From NCBI GenBank assembly GCA_030710605.1, contig CP092874.1, positions 39,035,063-39,099,062 on the forward strand: DNA of 64,000 nucleotides, written 5' to 3'. The notes under the pieces were generated by a model that was given only the letters and a program-made list of their open reading frames with translations, had not been told where the DNA came from and did no database searches. This stretch comes from Cordylochernes scorpioides (lineage: Eukaryota; Arthropoda; Arachnida; Pseudoscorpiones; Chernetidae). A program made the position numbers and the translations under genes. Within the stretch, counting starts at the first letter, position 1. Each line of letters begins with the position of its first letter. Positions 1 through 11,217 of the stretch are shown piece by piece.

Positions 1-983
1 TGGATGCTAAAGTCCTATTATATTTTAAGTCAATCATTATTCCAAGAAAACAAGTTATAATCCACTAATTATGGTTGAAAATGATCACAAATGTTTGATA
101 CTCTTGAAGATTTGCCATGGAGACGTTAGAATGAGTTAATAGAGACGCTGAAAATTTTGGAGAATCCCAATTTTTAGCCTCGAGAGATTTGCTAAAATGA
201 ATAATATTCAAATTTAATTCACCTATTATAATCGACGTATTGGGATAACATGTAAGAAATATTTTGAAGGGCATCGCCTTTTTTACTTAAAAAAGAAATA
301 TCAATTTTTTTGGATCACTATGACTTCATTACAATTGTTGAGAGAAAGAATATGAGATTATGTTTTTAATTTTTTTCATTTAATATATCAGATATTTCAA
401 TAGACATTCAAAGATCTTTTAAATAATGTTCACTCTTTCGAATATCGAAATTTGTAAAAACTATCGTTATAACTATTGTCAGAAAAAGTATGCAAATATT
501 ATATGCCAAACGATTAATTCGGTTAATATCTAGAATTTCCTACAGTGTATGGTTACCCGTGTGTGGTTATTGAATAAAAAACTTTGAAAAAAAATCAAAT
601 TTATAAAAGTTTTTATTGATAACTAACTTATCATTAATATATTTTATTAACCCAGATTTCTGGATAGAGAGCGTGCACAATTAACTTACAATTATAATAT
701 TTATCATTTGCGTCCAATCAAATTAGGATTAATAGTGCATTTATTTTTAAGAATGTCTTAAATAGCTTCCATAATGTTTATATGCCTATTTATATATGGT
801 GTCTGTTTTTTTTTTTTTTTCAGATTGGCTGATTAAGATCACATGATAGTATACGATAAGTGTTCACTGTTACCTGACCTTAATCAGCTAAACAAGGTCA
901 GTCTAAAGGCGATATCCGCCAGCTGATTGGCTCCTTGCTATATAATGATCTCAACCAGCCAATCAACGTTGAGGTAACTAATT
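1..983. other. AT-rich stretch without a recognised gene
   Basis: Only short, low-complexity reading frames occur here, and the same sequence recurs at 50512. A minus-strand frame at 65-274 runs on in copy 2 (50465-50785), but I cannot tie it to a protein family. A T-rich tract precedes CAGATTGGCTGATTAAG near 825. Confidence 0.6.
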
Positions 984-985
984 AA

Positions 986-1146
986 GAAGTCGGAGAAAAA
1001 CACAGCCACATCAACCAATAATTTATTTAAGTGTTCAGTGATTTTTGTTTTAAGTATTTAAGTAGTTCAGTGACTGTCACTGAAACATTGGGAGTTAAAA
1101 TAAATTATTAGTTGATGTAGCTGTGTTTTTACTCTGAATCGACTTC
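986..1146. repeat. Imperfect hairpin element (MITE-like)
   Basis: The left arm begins GAAGTCGGAGAAAAACACAG and the right arm ends in its complement, CTGTGTTTTTACTC then GAATCGACTTC. The arms stay paired through the ACATCAAC / GTTGATGT and AATAATTTATTT / AAATAAATTATT blocks. The duplicated copy lies at about 51490-51651. Confidence 0.6.
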
Positions 1147-1836
1147 CAGCCAACAGATGATCTTCAAGACTGATTAAGAAGTATATTTCTTAGATCAGTG
1201 GTTAGATAGAGAATAAGTCAAGTTACAGCTGAATTTTTGGAGCGACTCTCCATAAAAATATGGATAAATCGATCTTTCTTGAAGGTGGCTTTCATTAATG
1301 ATTTTGCCTGTCATGAAATAATCCCTTAGAAGAGACCTATTCAGCCAAGTTTATAGACAGTCTCTTAAGGAAGTCTCTACTGCATCTACATTTCCTCTTT
1401 CTTCTGATCAATTGACAATTTAAAATATCTTATTGACACTCATAGACAATTGTTACACAAAAATTATTGAGAAATTAAACAAAGAATTTGAAATTATTTA
1501 CAATTTGCTGATTAAATATGAAAAAACTGTTCTCAGGAAGAGAGGCTCCTCCATCTTGTCCTCCACCAGACAAGGACAGGATCTCTCAGTTCAATGTTGA
1601 GATGATACTTATAGAGACACGTCTTGGCAGTCGCCAGGATGGCGTCGTCATCCTCTTCTGATCAAGACATGTCCTTTTAATCACTATAAATGAATTTCAA
1701 TGCTGGCTACTTGCTTGATATTTTTTTAACAAAATTCATTTCAGTCATTTATTTGTATAACTCTTAATATTTAATTTCTCGCTCTTTAAACTTAATTTCT
1801 ATGAAATTATAAAAGAACACAGTTTTTTTCATAATA
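1147..1836. other. No gene recognised
   Basis: Non-coding AT-rich sequence. It includes a block near 1538-1672 (TCTTGTCCTCCACCAGACAAGG and onward) that is shared with duplication copy 2 but not otherwise recognised. The ~70-bp copy-1-only segment lies at about 1435-1505. Confidence 0.5.
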
Positions 1837-2062
1837 CAGTTAAACCTATAGAAGCATAGGGCGCCTCTCCTGTCAAAATAAACGTCAAAACCTGACGTCA
1901 TCATAAGTCATCTAATCACAGATAAACCTGTCTATAGCTCCCGATTTTAAATACGTAGTACGATGCGATTTACATTAAAAGTGTTCTGTCTATAGCACCC
2001 CATCTCTATAGCACCCTATTTTGGTGAGTCCCAAGAGGGGGCGCTATAGACAGGTTTAACTG
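1837..2062. mobile_element. 226-bp MITE with pogo/Tc1-type ends and TA target duplication
   Basis: The left end reads TA|CAGTTAAACCT and the right end AGGTTTAACTG|TA, a terminal inverted repeat that continues inward as TATAGCGCC/GGGCGCC with a few mismatches. No coding capacity is seen. The short CAG-starting TIR and the TA flanks fit a non-autonomous Tc1/mariner-pogo group element. An inner block (CTCTCCTGTCAAAATAAACG) resembles the ends of the repeats at 24588 and 43853. Confidence 0.8.
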
Positions 2063-2359
2063 TATCTTTGATATTGTATTTGGTTAACCAAAGTTCCTGA
2101 AGCTTACAAAAGTCGCCATTATAGATAACCCAGGAAGCCAAGAACACCAATTACCCATGACCTTATTTTCTAAGTAACAAATATCATAATCATGAAATTA
2201 TAAAGTAATAAATATTTAAAATATATAGTAAAAGAGAGAGAGAGAGATTGAAACTGATTTATTGATCGTTCATATAATATTATATAGTTAAAATTATAAT
2301 ACAGAAAAATTAATAATAATAACAATAAATATATATAAATGTATATATGTATACATACA

Positions 2360-4266
2360 TCAGACATGAGCCTTCTCCGAAGGGACGTCTGGACTATGTC
2401 GGATGTTTAAGGCCGCCCTGAGTTCGGAAAGGCCCGTGCTTATAAAGGAGTTTTTGTCCCCAACGTGCTCAATTGCATCGCCGAGGAATTCGTACAGAAT
2501 TTTCCTATTTCCAGGCGAGAGATCATCGAGGTTTTCTGTCAGAGCGGTATAGAACCGCGGCCACTACTTTACCATCATCAACCTCTTCATAGAGAGGGCC
2601 CAGAACAGAGTCAGCGCCCAGCTGTATGAAAATATTCTCTATCTGATCCCTCTCCTGAAGGGTCAGAGAGGGAGATAGGATTTGGGTCACGGGGGTAGTA
2701 GACTGGATGGATGGTACAGTCATGGTTTGTTTCTGAGGGCGTCTCGCGGCGGGGACTGGCGAAGGATACCTGGTTGATCCTGCCAATAGTCATATGCTTG
2801 TCTCAAAGATTAAGCCATGCATGTCTAAGTACACGCCCTAGCAAGGCGAAACCGCGAATGGCTCATTAAATCAGTTATGGTTCCTTAGATCGTACACATT
2901 TACTTGGATAACTGTGGTAATTCTAGAGCTAATACATACATGGTTTGTTTCTCCTTTGCAGGAGCCGCAGATGGCTCAGTATTAATCAAGAAAGGCTCTG
3001 CTCGTGACGGCAACTGGCTGATGCTCGGCGCCGGAACAGGAAGCTCGGGGGCTGGAGTCTCGTAGGGACGGATAGGGAAGTTCGCCACGGACGAAGGCGG
3101 GGCAGGGCTGGAGGATGTTGAGGGGGTCTGCTTGAAGGGTGCAGACAGTTCCGCAGGTGATGTAGAGAGGGCGGATTTGTTGAAGGGGGATGGGTTTGGA
3201 GGAGGGAAGCCTCGACACCGGGCCCTGCCGGGTGTGCTGATGATGTACCCCGCTGATTCTCAAGGGGCATGTGGCGCGCCGATGTCCTTGCCGGTGGCAT
3301 TTACTACACCTAACGCCGTAGGTGATGTAGGCAGACGTTTATTCGTCTTTTGAGACAATCACCAGGTTGGCAGGGATCTGGTGGAGTTTCATTCCTTCAT
3401 TTAGAAGGATTAAGGCCTCCCTGTTGCCAGTGGTCCAGGTGTAGCCACCACTCGCCACTACCTCATGGGTCAGGGAGACAACTCTGCAGTAGGGCCGCAG
3501 CGCCGCGACGACGTCCTCGTCTTTTATGGCAAGTGGGAGGTTCCCCACTACTATCTTTTCTGGTCTTTGCCTATATGGGAAGACTTTCAGGAGGGTGGTT
3601 CCAATGGTGAGGCCCTCCTCAACCAGACGCTCCGCCAAGTCGACTCTGGCCAGCTCGACCAATACCTGGCCGGACATCTTCATCAGCTGGTACACTGATG
3701 ACTTTCCCAGCAACTGTTCTAACGCTATCATGTATTGGACTGGATGGAATCCGCTCTCCACTCGACGAGGCAGCACTGGTCGGATGCTGCAGCTGCCGAC
3801 CTATCCTTGGCGAGGTCTTGCTGCTGCCTACTGTTCTTAATAGCCGTTACAGGAGTACTTTTAATCCTGGTTATTTGTTGAGGTGGCCTGGCTGCGAGGG
3901 GCGCAGCCATCGCAACTTTTGACGGTTGAAGTGGGGACCCTTGATTTTACTTTTCGCGGATTTAGCTTTTTTGCCAACCTTGAAAAGTCGATTCTTTTTC
4001 AGGAGCTTCAACTTGGTCAGCACGATTTACATTTTCTTTGTTTTTCGACACAATAAAATTTGCATTTTTTTTTAATTTTTTTTTTTTGCGCCTAATTGTT
4101 TCTTATGTAAATTTGACATTTCCATTGGAAATTCATTATTCCCAGATAACTCGATTACCGAGTGTTCATTCCCATCGAGAAATATGCTATCTTCTGCCCC
4201 AGTGGCAGGGCTATCCTCCAATACCTGGAAGGAATTAAATATTGGAAGCACACGGCTCTCCATCAT
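2360..4266 (-). pseudogene. LINE ORF1 (gag-like, RRM-like segment), broken
   Basis: Minus-strand reading frames can be followed in order. An acidic N-terminal part starts at the Met at 4266 (SPATGAEDSIFLDGN), then come a lysine-rich part, an RRM-like block (3339-3776, with PEKIVVGNLPLAIKDEDVV and later ALRPYCRVVSL), a proline-rich part, and a C-terminal part ending in PSEKAHV before the stop at 2360-2362. At least three frame changes are present, near 3750, 3340 and 2540. The 18S rRNA fragment at 2735-2938 interrupts it in frame. ORF1 proteins of this layout bind the element RNA in R1/Tx1-like LINEs. No CCHC knuckle is obvious. The copy at 52795-54705 has the same defects, so most decay predates the duplication. 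Confidence 0.7.
2735..2938 (+). rRNA. 18S rRNA 5'-end fragment inserted in LINE ORF1, non-functional
   Basis: Bases from 2767 match the 5' end of eukaryotic 18S rRNA, from TACCTGGTTGATCCTGCC through CATGCATGTCTAAGTAC, CGCGAATGGCTCATTAAATC and TCTAGAGCTAATACATAC, about 172 nt in all. It is preceded by 32 nt of GC-rich sequence (2735-2766) that may be external transcribed spacer. The insert is flanked by a 14-bp direct repeat, CATGGTTTGTTTCT, at 2721-2734 and 2939-2952. Both flanking ORF1 pieces share the same frame, so removing insert plus one repeat rejoins the frame. This fits retroposition of a pre-rRNA piece. The rest of 18S is absent. Confidence 0.85.
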
Positions 4267-4289
4267 AAGAAAACGGGAGCTCGCACGGC

Positions 4290-4350
4290 CGAGAGAGAGA
4301 GAGACCATAAAAATATAAACACTAAACCTTTCTCTCTCTCTCTCTGCACG
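4290..4350. repeat. (GA)n / (CT)n tracts at the LINE inversion junction
   Basis: A short (GA)n run and a (CT)n run flank ACCATAAAAATATAAACACT at the point where strand orientation of the LINE switches. In copy 2 the CT run is much longer (about 54769-54820), so the tract is unstable. Confidence 0.8.
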
Positions 4351-5400
4351 CCCTGTCTCCGAGGGTGGCGTCGGCCTGCTTGACATCGCGAGCCAGCTTC
4401 GTCTCGCCTGCCTGAAGGAGGTCCAGGCCTCACTGTGCGGCGCTGCCAACGGCTAAAAATAGCTGGTCCGCACCCGGGCGTGACTGACACCACCGGCTCC
4501 TGACGTCTGGCTCTTGCCTAGGATGACGAGACTGCTGAGCCTCTGGGAGGCCGTGGCCAGCGTCCTTTAGCTGGATCACAGGGTTCTGTGGCCAACCTGC
4601 CTGAGGTCTCTGCGTCTTCGAGGCGACAACAAGTACCTGCAGCCGCCAAACCTGCTGGCTACATGCAACTGTCGGTGACTTCTCCGATGGCGCCCCTGCC
4701 CAAACACACTCAACGCGGGCCGTGCTCCTGGACGCGCAGCACCTGGGTGCCTTCTGTCAGCGTCTCCTTCAGGAAAACGCCAGCTCCAGCTATCATGCGG
4801 AGTACGAGGCACAGACCATCGTCCTGCGGGGATCGGCTACGCCCATTACTCGCCTCACCAGCCAGAGCGCACGCCGGGCGCTAAACTCGGCACGGCTGCG
4901 GGCGCATCCTGTTGCCGATCTGGCTGCGCGGTGGACCCCTACCGTGGATGTGCCCGCTCCACCCCCTGGGCCGACCTGCGTCGCAACTGCTTCTCGGGGC
5001 ACGACGCAGATGTCGCACTACGGCTGGCCCTCCACGCCCTACCACATCCTGACCATCGTGCCTCGAAGAATGCCACCTGTACCGCCTATGATCCCAGCGA
5101 TGGGTAGCTAACCCACAGATATTGGAGTTGCCGAGCCGTGTGACCCCTGCTCAGGGAGGTATTGGCCTCCTGCGTAGAGCCCCTGGATATTCAGGCTTGG
5201 CTGTTCGGCGTCGGCTTCCATCGCGAGGCAATAAAGTTGACAAGTGTGGCGAAGGCTACCATCTACAAGTACCATCTTAGTCTTGAGTTGGGTAATGCCA
5301 GCCATCACATCGACCTACCCACTCTGAGAGAAAAACCTCTCGCAGTCCATCGGTGGCGAAGTCTTTCCCGCGGTGGGCATCACTAATAAAGACTTATATC
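4348..5400 (+). pseudogene. 3' end of LINE ORF2 (post-RT region and CCHC-like motif), broken
   Basis: Plus-strand frames read as the C-terminal part of a LINE ORF2. They run from PVSEGGVGLLDIASQLRLACL near 4360, through DADVALRLALHALPHPDHR near 5010, into a CTA-Y...TH..WSC segment that stands where LINEs carry a C-terminal zinc knuckle, then AKATIYKYHLSLELGNA near 5255 and IGGEVFPAVGI near 5350. Several stops and frame changes break it. The second knuckle Cys is Tyr here but Cys in the duplicate copy near 56060. It is joined directly to the inverted ORF1 part and ends at AATAAAGAC. Confidence 0.75.
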
Positions 5401-5423
5401 CTTTCCTTTTATATATATATATA

Positions 5424-6109
5424 TGTCATAATTTGTACATAACTGGATGTAATCCCACCACAATATGTATGCAATGTATAACCTAACGATTTTAATAAAA
5501 ACAAGGCTTAGAATCTGGGAGAGAAAGGCCATCAAAGAGGAAGCAATCATTAGCAAGTTTTATTATCCAGGAACTCATAAAACTGGGTTCAAGAACCTAG
5601 TATTTCCTGGATCAGGTCAGAACAAGTCCAGAACAAAGGGATAGCAAAGACCCAATCAGAGAATAGGAGAATTAGCTAGGAACCAATAGAAAGCTTACAC
5701 GTCTCAAACACCAGCCAATCAAAACCCTGAATAGTTTTCGTGTTAAATCGCGTACTGGGTTTAGTCAGTTGGGACCTGGACAGCATCGAGTTAGCACCTG
5801 GACCGACCAAGGAACCGGTTAGGAGCCAGCCACCACCCTCTCAAACGATCAGATAAGCCTAATCCTCAATCATGTGAACAGCCATAGTTAATAGCCAACT
5901 CAGCCAAATAGCTTCAACCCCTTTCTACCTAGATCGCTAGCCTTTTCCAATCCAAATCCTGTGTTTTTCGTTATTTTCCCCTGTGAGAACACCTTGTCAC
6001 TTCAGCAACGACTGCGCCCACCACAATTCAATCAATCACCAATCAACTCAACCCATCAATCCCAAAAGGTAAACGTCCCGACGTTACAGTGAGTCGACAG
6101 GATTCTACA
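5424..6109. mobile_element. LTR-like dispersed repeat, copy A, cut by gap
   Basis: It starts TGTCATAATTTGTACATAAC and reaches GACAGGATTCTACA at the gap. The same unit occurs at 36064-36737 and at 56278-57007. TG...CA ends, an internal AATAAAAACAAGG and the lack of coding sequence suggest a solo LTR. The flanking (TA)n prevents a firm TSD call. Confidence 0.6.
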
Positions 6110-6209
6110 NNNNNNNNNNNNNNNNNNNNNNNNNNNNNNNNNNNNNNNNNNNNNNNNNNNNNNNNNNNNNNNNNNNNNNNNNNNNNNNNNNNNNNNNNNN
6201 NNNNNNNNN
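6110..6209. other. Assembly gap (100 N)
   Basis: Exactly 100 N, a conventional placeholder for a gap of unknown length. It cuts the right end of duplication copy 1. Confidence 0.99.
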
Positions 6210-8387
6210 AAGGTCCAATTGACAATAACAACAAATAAAACAAAAACAATTAATTCTCTATCTCTCTCTGCTGTATATGATAAAATAAGAAATTAAATAA
6301 GTGCATTGAACAATTTTTCCCACATTATAACGAAATAATGATAAAATCAGAGAATATATGAAGAAAATTATTATTATACTGTCACAAATTTAGAAGGAAG
6401 AAAGAAGCAATACAAATATATATTAACACAATATTACAAACTTTATTGTGAATTTATATAAAAAATATATTGAGGAATGCAGGTAAGATTTCTTATGATA
6501 TTACCCAGACAATCATACTTAAGACATTTTCTAATTAAACCAGATGAAATCAACTCTTTTATATCAATCTCAGATGTCAATTCTGGTGTCGCCTCTCTAC
6601 TGATGAAGGCCACAATCTCCTTGTCAGCTGGACAACTGACGTTGATTCTCCATCTTGATCACCAAATCTTGATACACCATCAGCCAGAAGTTGGATAAAT
6701 ATCATGTGATGTGAACTGGTCCAACTGATTGGTTGGATTGATAGAAATCGACATGTGATGCTAGTTGAGCTTCTTTTAGCCCGACTTAAATATTCTTTGA
6801 GAAATACGTTCCACATATTTATTCACTAAATGCATCTAACCTTGACCATCACATATGCTGAGATATCAAAAATTATCAAGATAGTAGAAGATCTAACTCC
6901 GCTCTGTTATATTTAAGGAAGAAAAGCTCCATATGTTGGTTGAATATATTTTAATTAAAACTGAGTACCATTCTGATGAAATAACAACAAAATATTTAAA
7001 AGTTAAAATAAATTTGAAAAATGTTATTAGCAATCCAAGCTAGATATATGAGGATAGCCTTTAGAGAATTATACCTAAAAATAATTGTTTTTGTTAATAT
7101 GAAATACCCGAGTGAGTAAAATTGTATTGAAAAAGATCTCAAAGAAAGAACTGAAAATTTTAATCATATATTCACAATATATTCAGTTACCTTTTAAATA
7201 AATATAGTTGTTTTAGCTAGAAATATTTTAAGCCGTTTTACAATTTTATATATATCTGGCATAATATATTATATAATTTGAAGATATACGAAATTTATTT
7301 TATTATATTTTTAAATAAAAGCTTTTTTTAAAGTTTTTTTTATTTCAAGCACACACAAAACTTCATTTGGTGAATTTTTCGTCAACCATTTTATTTTATG
7401 AAAGGTTCTTAACAATCATTGAGTTTTAATCATTGAAATTTTTTGGAAGAAAATAAATCTCTCTCTTTTCTGGTTGTAAAATTTGAATTGAATATGTAAA
7501 TAAACTCTATTTTTGAATCAATAAAATCTCAATATATTCTAAGAGTAAAAAATTAGAATTATTTTTGTGTAAAATAAATAATTCGCAAAAATAATCAATA
7601 GAAATCATTTTTTTCCTCGATTTAATCACAACTTAAAAAACTCTCACTATATAACTTTAAATAAAAACTTTTCGCATTACAATAAAGATCACCCTTCCAT
7701 CCATTGTAAAAAAAAATATGTAGCCCATTTCCTTTCCATATCAAATACCTTAAGATAAAAATGACTATCACATTTTCTTAATAGTTGTAATTACACGTGT
7801 GTGAGAGATAGAGAGTATAAGGTGATGATAAAAATAATTTATCAATATTTTAAAAGTCGTTGAAATGCCATTCTAATCGCTAATTAAGAAGGATGGAAGA
7901 GATACAAAAGAAAGTGAATGGAAAATGTTCATTAGACCTTTTGGTACGTTTATTTTTTATACCCCCTTCCTATCTAATTGTGAAAAATGTTACCTTCTAC
8001 CATTAGTACCAAATTTGTCTTTTAATGGGACCATTTATTATAAGAAGTTACCGGTCAATTTTTGACTCCTTTTTTTTTTATCAAACGACTTTTATATTGA
8101 ATTTCTATGAATGTTCTTCTGGTAAGAAATGTTCATTGAAGTAATACTGTTTGAAATAATCGTCTGCATTGATTTTTCTTCCTTTTGGAATATTAAAAAA
8201 AAAATCGTGTTCTATAATGCAAAAGCGCTTATATGTAAATAAATTGTAGATTGTTTGTATAAACATTAGCCTTTTAAAGCTTTGTTTTAAAATTAAACAA
8301 AAACCTATTATTATACACAAAATATTTTAAGCATTTATAACTGTCGTGGCCAATAATTGGAGACTACATGTAAACAAATCAGAGCTA
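6210..8387. other. AT-rich stretch without a recognised gene
   Basis: No protein-like frame, RNA gene or clear inverted repeat was found. The block at 6560-6800 is slightly richer in GC but matched nothing I recognise. Confidence 0.5.
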
Positions 8388-8389
8388 TA

Positions 8390-8606
8390 CACTCATAGAC
8401 AAAACTTAAGGAAGTTGTACCTTTCAACATGTATATCGTGATTCAGGCAATAACTTTAAAATATATTATAGTGACCTTTATTGAGGACACAAGAGATAAA
8501 CCAAGTGAGAACAAAAAGTTTCTTTTGTCTCCTTCAGAAAAAAATAATGAACAAACGTTCGGGGACATCAAAGACTCCATTTCCTTAAGTTTTGTCTATG
8601 AAAGTG
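8390..8606. mobile_element. MITE family copy 1 (Tc1-like TIR)
   Basis: The left end is CACTCATAGACAAAACTTAA preceded by TA. The right end is its near complement, TTCCTTAAGTTTTGTCTATG then AAAGTG. Other copies with the same ends and interior lie at 33199-33418 and 44612-44800. No coding capacity is seen. Confidence 0.75.
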
Positions 8607-8863
8607 CATATGTAGAAATCTAACTACTACTATCCTAATATTCATTTCAATATATTTATCTATAAAAATTCCATTATAGTTTGCCCAATTTACCCGATAC
8701 ACCTTGTATATAAAGCATATAGTCTATCTATATTGAATATAAACACTCAAAATAATTAATATACATAGTGTGATCAATAATTTCCAGGAATGCTAAATAT
8801 TTATAGAAATACAAAAGTATGATAAAGTGTTTTATTTAAAATTTCTCAAAATGATCACCGTCA

Positions 8864-9891
8864 CTATCTATACACTTGTTCCATCTTTTTTTTCCAGATA
8901 TCAAAACACCTCTGAAAATCCTCATCTTTCAGGCTTTTCAAAATATTCTTCGTATTCTCCTTTATTTCAGGTATTGAGTCAAATCGATGTCCTTTCAAGA
9001 CTTTTTTTAATTTTAGGGTAAAGGAAAAAGTCGTTGGGAGCAACTTAAGGAGAATAGGGTGGCTAGTGTAGTAAAGCAATTCCGTATTTAGCCAAATAGA
9101 GTTGTACAGTGACGGCCGTATGTGGCCGTGCGTTGTCTTGATGCAAGAGCCAATTTTTCTGATGCCATTTTTCGGTTCGTTTCTGACGCACAGCCTCCCT
9201 TAAACGTCGCAATACATCAAGATAGTAATGTTGATTCATGGTCTGACCCTCGGCACAAATTCATAGTGTACCAATCCATTTACATTAATGAAAGTGATAA
9301 GAAGACACTTAAGCTTCGATTTGATCAAACTTGCTTTCTTGAATCTTGGTTCTCCAGGCTGTAGCCACTGGCTTGATTGCCTCTTAGTCTCGGGATCATA
9401 TCCGTACATCCATGTTTCATCTCCCGTGATAACAATTTTGATCCAATGTGGATCAGAATTAAACATTTCGACCATGTTTTTACACGTTTCTTTGCGATGC
9501 TCTTTCTGCTCATTCGTTAAGAGATGTGGGACAAATTTAGCCGAGGATCGTTTAAGATGCAGATCATTCTTTATGATGGTTTAGCATGTTCCAAAAGAGA
9601 TATTTAAGTCTTCTGATAGCTCTCTGATAGTTATTCTAGGGTTTTCTTTGATCGATGACTTGAATTTGAGTGCATTTTCGGGTTTCTTATCGATAAAGGT
9701 CTGCCAGTATGTAGATCATCCTTGACGCTTGTTCGATCAGCTTTAAATCGTGCAAACCATTCAAATGTCCTCGATTGTGATAGCGCATCTTCTTTAAAAG
9801 CCTGCTTCAACATTTGAAATTATTCGGAAGCTGTTTTCCCTAATTTAAAGCAAAACTCTATGCAGACTCGCCGTTTTTCAATACAGTTCAT
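8864..9891 (-). pseudogene. mariner transposase (DD34D), broken
   Basis: On the minus strand from Met at 9891, frames show the N-terminal HTH part (KLGKTASE, then TFEWFARFKADRTSVKDD), the first catalytic Asp in VITGDETWMYGYDPETK (about 9425), the second in HQDNARPHTA (about 9130) and the third in APNDFF (about 9035). The last two are 34 residues apart, as in mariner. The C-terminal part LKDEDFQRCFDIWKKK ends at 8864. Stops fall just before and after PPYSP, and several frame changes occur, so no active enzyme can be made. TIRs at the outer ends were not identified with confidence. Confidence 0.9.
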
Positions 9892-10101
9892 ACTGAAGTT
9901 AGAAAATGTTCTGATATACTCGAGCTTATAAATTCGAAAAAACGTGAGCGCGTGCGTCTGTGTAATCATTTTTTTTTCTACGTGTTGATAAATGTTTTAT
10001 CTATAAGGTCTTCATAAAATTATTTAATTATTTTCAATATTTTACGTGATTCAGTCTCATTCCTGTAAATTATTGATTACACGTTGTACGTAAATAGATA
10101 A

Positions 10102-10591
10102 GTTTTATAAAATTTAAATTGTTTTTGCCCCTTAAAATAAATTTCCGTGTTATCCTGACAAACAGTGGATCTTTATGATGGTTAAGCATGTTCCAAGTAT
10201 GGACTGTATTGAAAAACAGCGAGTCTGCATAGAGTTTTGCTTTAAATTAGGGAAAACAGCTTCTGAATCATTTCAAATGTTGAAGCAGGCTTTTAAAGAA
10301 GATGCGCTATCACAATCGAGGACATTTGAATGGTTTGCACGATTTAAAGCTGGTCGAACAAGCGTCAAGGATGATCTACATACTGGCAGACCTTTATCGA
10401 TAAGAAACCCGAAAATGCACTCAAATTCAGGTCATCGATCAAAGAAAACCCTAGAATAACTATCAGAGAGCTATCAGAAGACTTGAATATCTCTTTTGGA
10501 ACATGCTAAACCATCATAAGGATCTACTGTTTATCAGGATAACACGGAAATTTATTTTAAGGGGCAAAAACAATTTAAATTTTTATAAAAT
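10102..10591. repeat. Inverted repeat (two ~95-bp arms) around a mariner N-terminal piece
   Basis: The left arm (10102-10197) runs TTTTATAAAATTTAAATTG through TTTTTGCCCCTTAAAATAAA to GCATGTTCCA. The right arm (10496-10591) is its reverse complement with few mismatches. The innermost part of both arms is mariner coding sequence, and the outer part is unrelated to it. The unit looks like a fold-back rearrangement of a mariner end. Confidence 0.85.
10199..10518 (+). pseudogene. mariner transposase N-terminal fragment
   Basis: The plus-strand frame from ATG at 10199 encodes the same HTH region as the minus-strand mariner at 9560-9891 (KLGKTASE, FEWFARFKAGRTSVKDD, LHTGRPLS). The frame is lost after KKTLE near 10459, but homology continues to the Thr-Ile-Ile region near 10518. 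Catalytic Asp motifs are absent. It lies inside the inverted repeat at 10102-10591 and is oriented opposite to the nearby larger mariner. Confidence 0.85.
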
Positions 10592-11217
10592 ACCAGAAAG
10601 GCATTGAGGCAAGTTTTACAGAATAAAATAAATATCAAATATGATAATCTGTTAATAAAATAATTAATATTTTACTACAATATACTCTTATATATTCTGG
10701 AAAACGTGAATCGGTCATTTTAATTTATATATATATAGTATATTTTAAACTGTATAATAATGATACTTTTAGTATATGTCGCATATCTTCCATTAGTTAG
10801 AGCCGATACCTTAAAAGATCCTACCTTCTATTGAAATGTACACCGTTTCTATTTGCTACCACCCCCATATTTTGTATATATGCTATATCTTTATTAATAA
10901 TACCTGTAAACCCCTATTTGTATTTAAACTAAAAATAGTGACGTCAAAATAAAGATCCAAAGAGCGGTCAGCTGGGGACAGGAGGAGGAAAATGCCAAAG
11001 CCCAGATGGGGGCCCCCCTCCAGGGACTTTTTATAGACGACCCCGGTAAACAGGACAGGTTTTTAGCAGGGGGTCAGCAGATGTTCTAGGGTGTGGCCAT
11101 CGGCAGATCACTTCTGTCTCACTCGGGCTCTCTCACTATGTCTCGGTGATAGGCATCCAAGTTTGTGTCATGGCCTCTCTCTATACTGTGTTGACCGAGA
11201 GGAACAGTCAGGATGGG
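10592..11217. other. No gene recognised
   Basis: AT-rich to about 10960, then GC-richer sequence that leads into the LTR-like repeat at 11218. No supported coding frame. Confidence 0.45.

Larger units (their letters stand above)
2345..5420 (+). mobile_element. Non-LTR retrotransposon (LINE) copy with inverted 5' part
   Basis: Reading left to right, the copy has ORF1 on the minus strand (stop at 2360, first Met at 4266), then a (GA)n...(CT)n junction at about 4290-4350, then the 3' end of ORF2 on the plus strand with AATAAAGAC near its end. This is the arrangement left by twin priming: an inverted 5' segment joined to a normal 3' segment with the middle missing. That ORF1 and ORF2 belong to one family is an inference. 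The AT-rich flanks prevent a clear call of target-site duplication. Confidence 0.7.
1..6109 (+). repeat. Large direct duplication, copy 1 (partner at 50512-56966)
   Basis: The sequence starting TGGATGCTAAAG at base 1 reappears from 50512 and can be followed to the N gap at 6110, with scattered substitutions and small indels. Copy 1 keeps about 70 bp near 1435-1505 and about 118 bp near 5201-5318 that copy 2 lacks. It lacks the 485-bp insertion present in copy 2. Copy 1 may extend left of the window, and its right end is hidden by the gap. It could be a recent segmental duplication or an uncollapsed second haplotype placed at a scaffold join. Confidence 0.95.

Noticed and set aside
2735..2938. 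Functional rDNA unit
   Set aside because: Only the first ~172 nt of 18S are present, bounded by a direct repeat inside LINE sequence.
4576..5002. Minus-strand frames over the LINE ORF2 end
   Set aside because: Shadow frames of the GC-rich plus-strand LINE coding region, where the recognisable protein text is on the plus strand.
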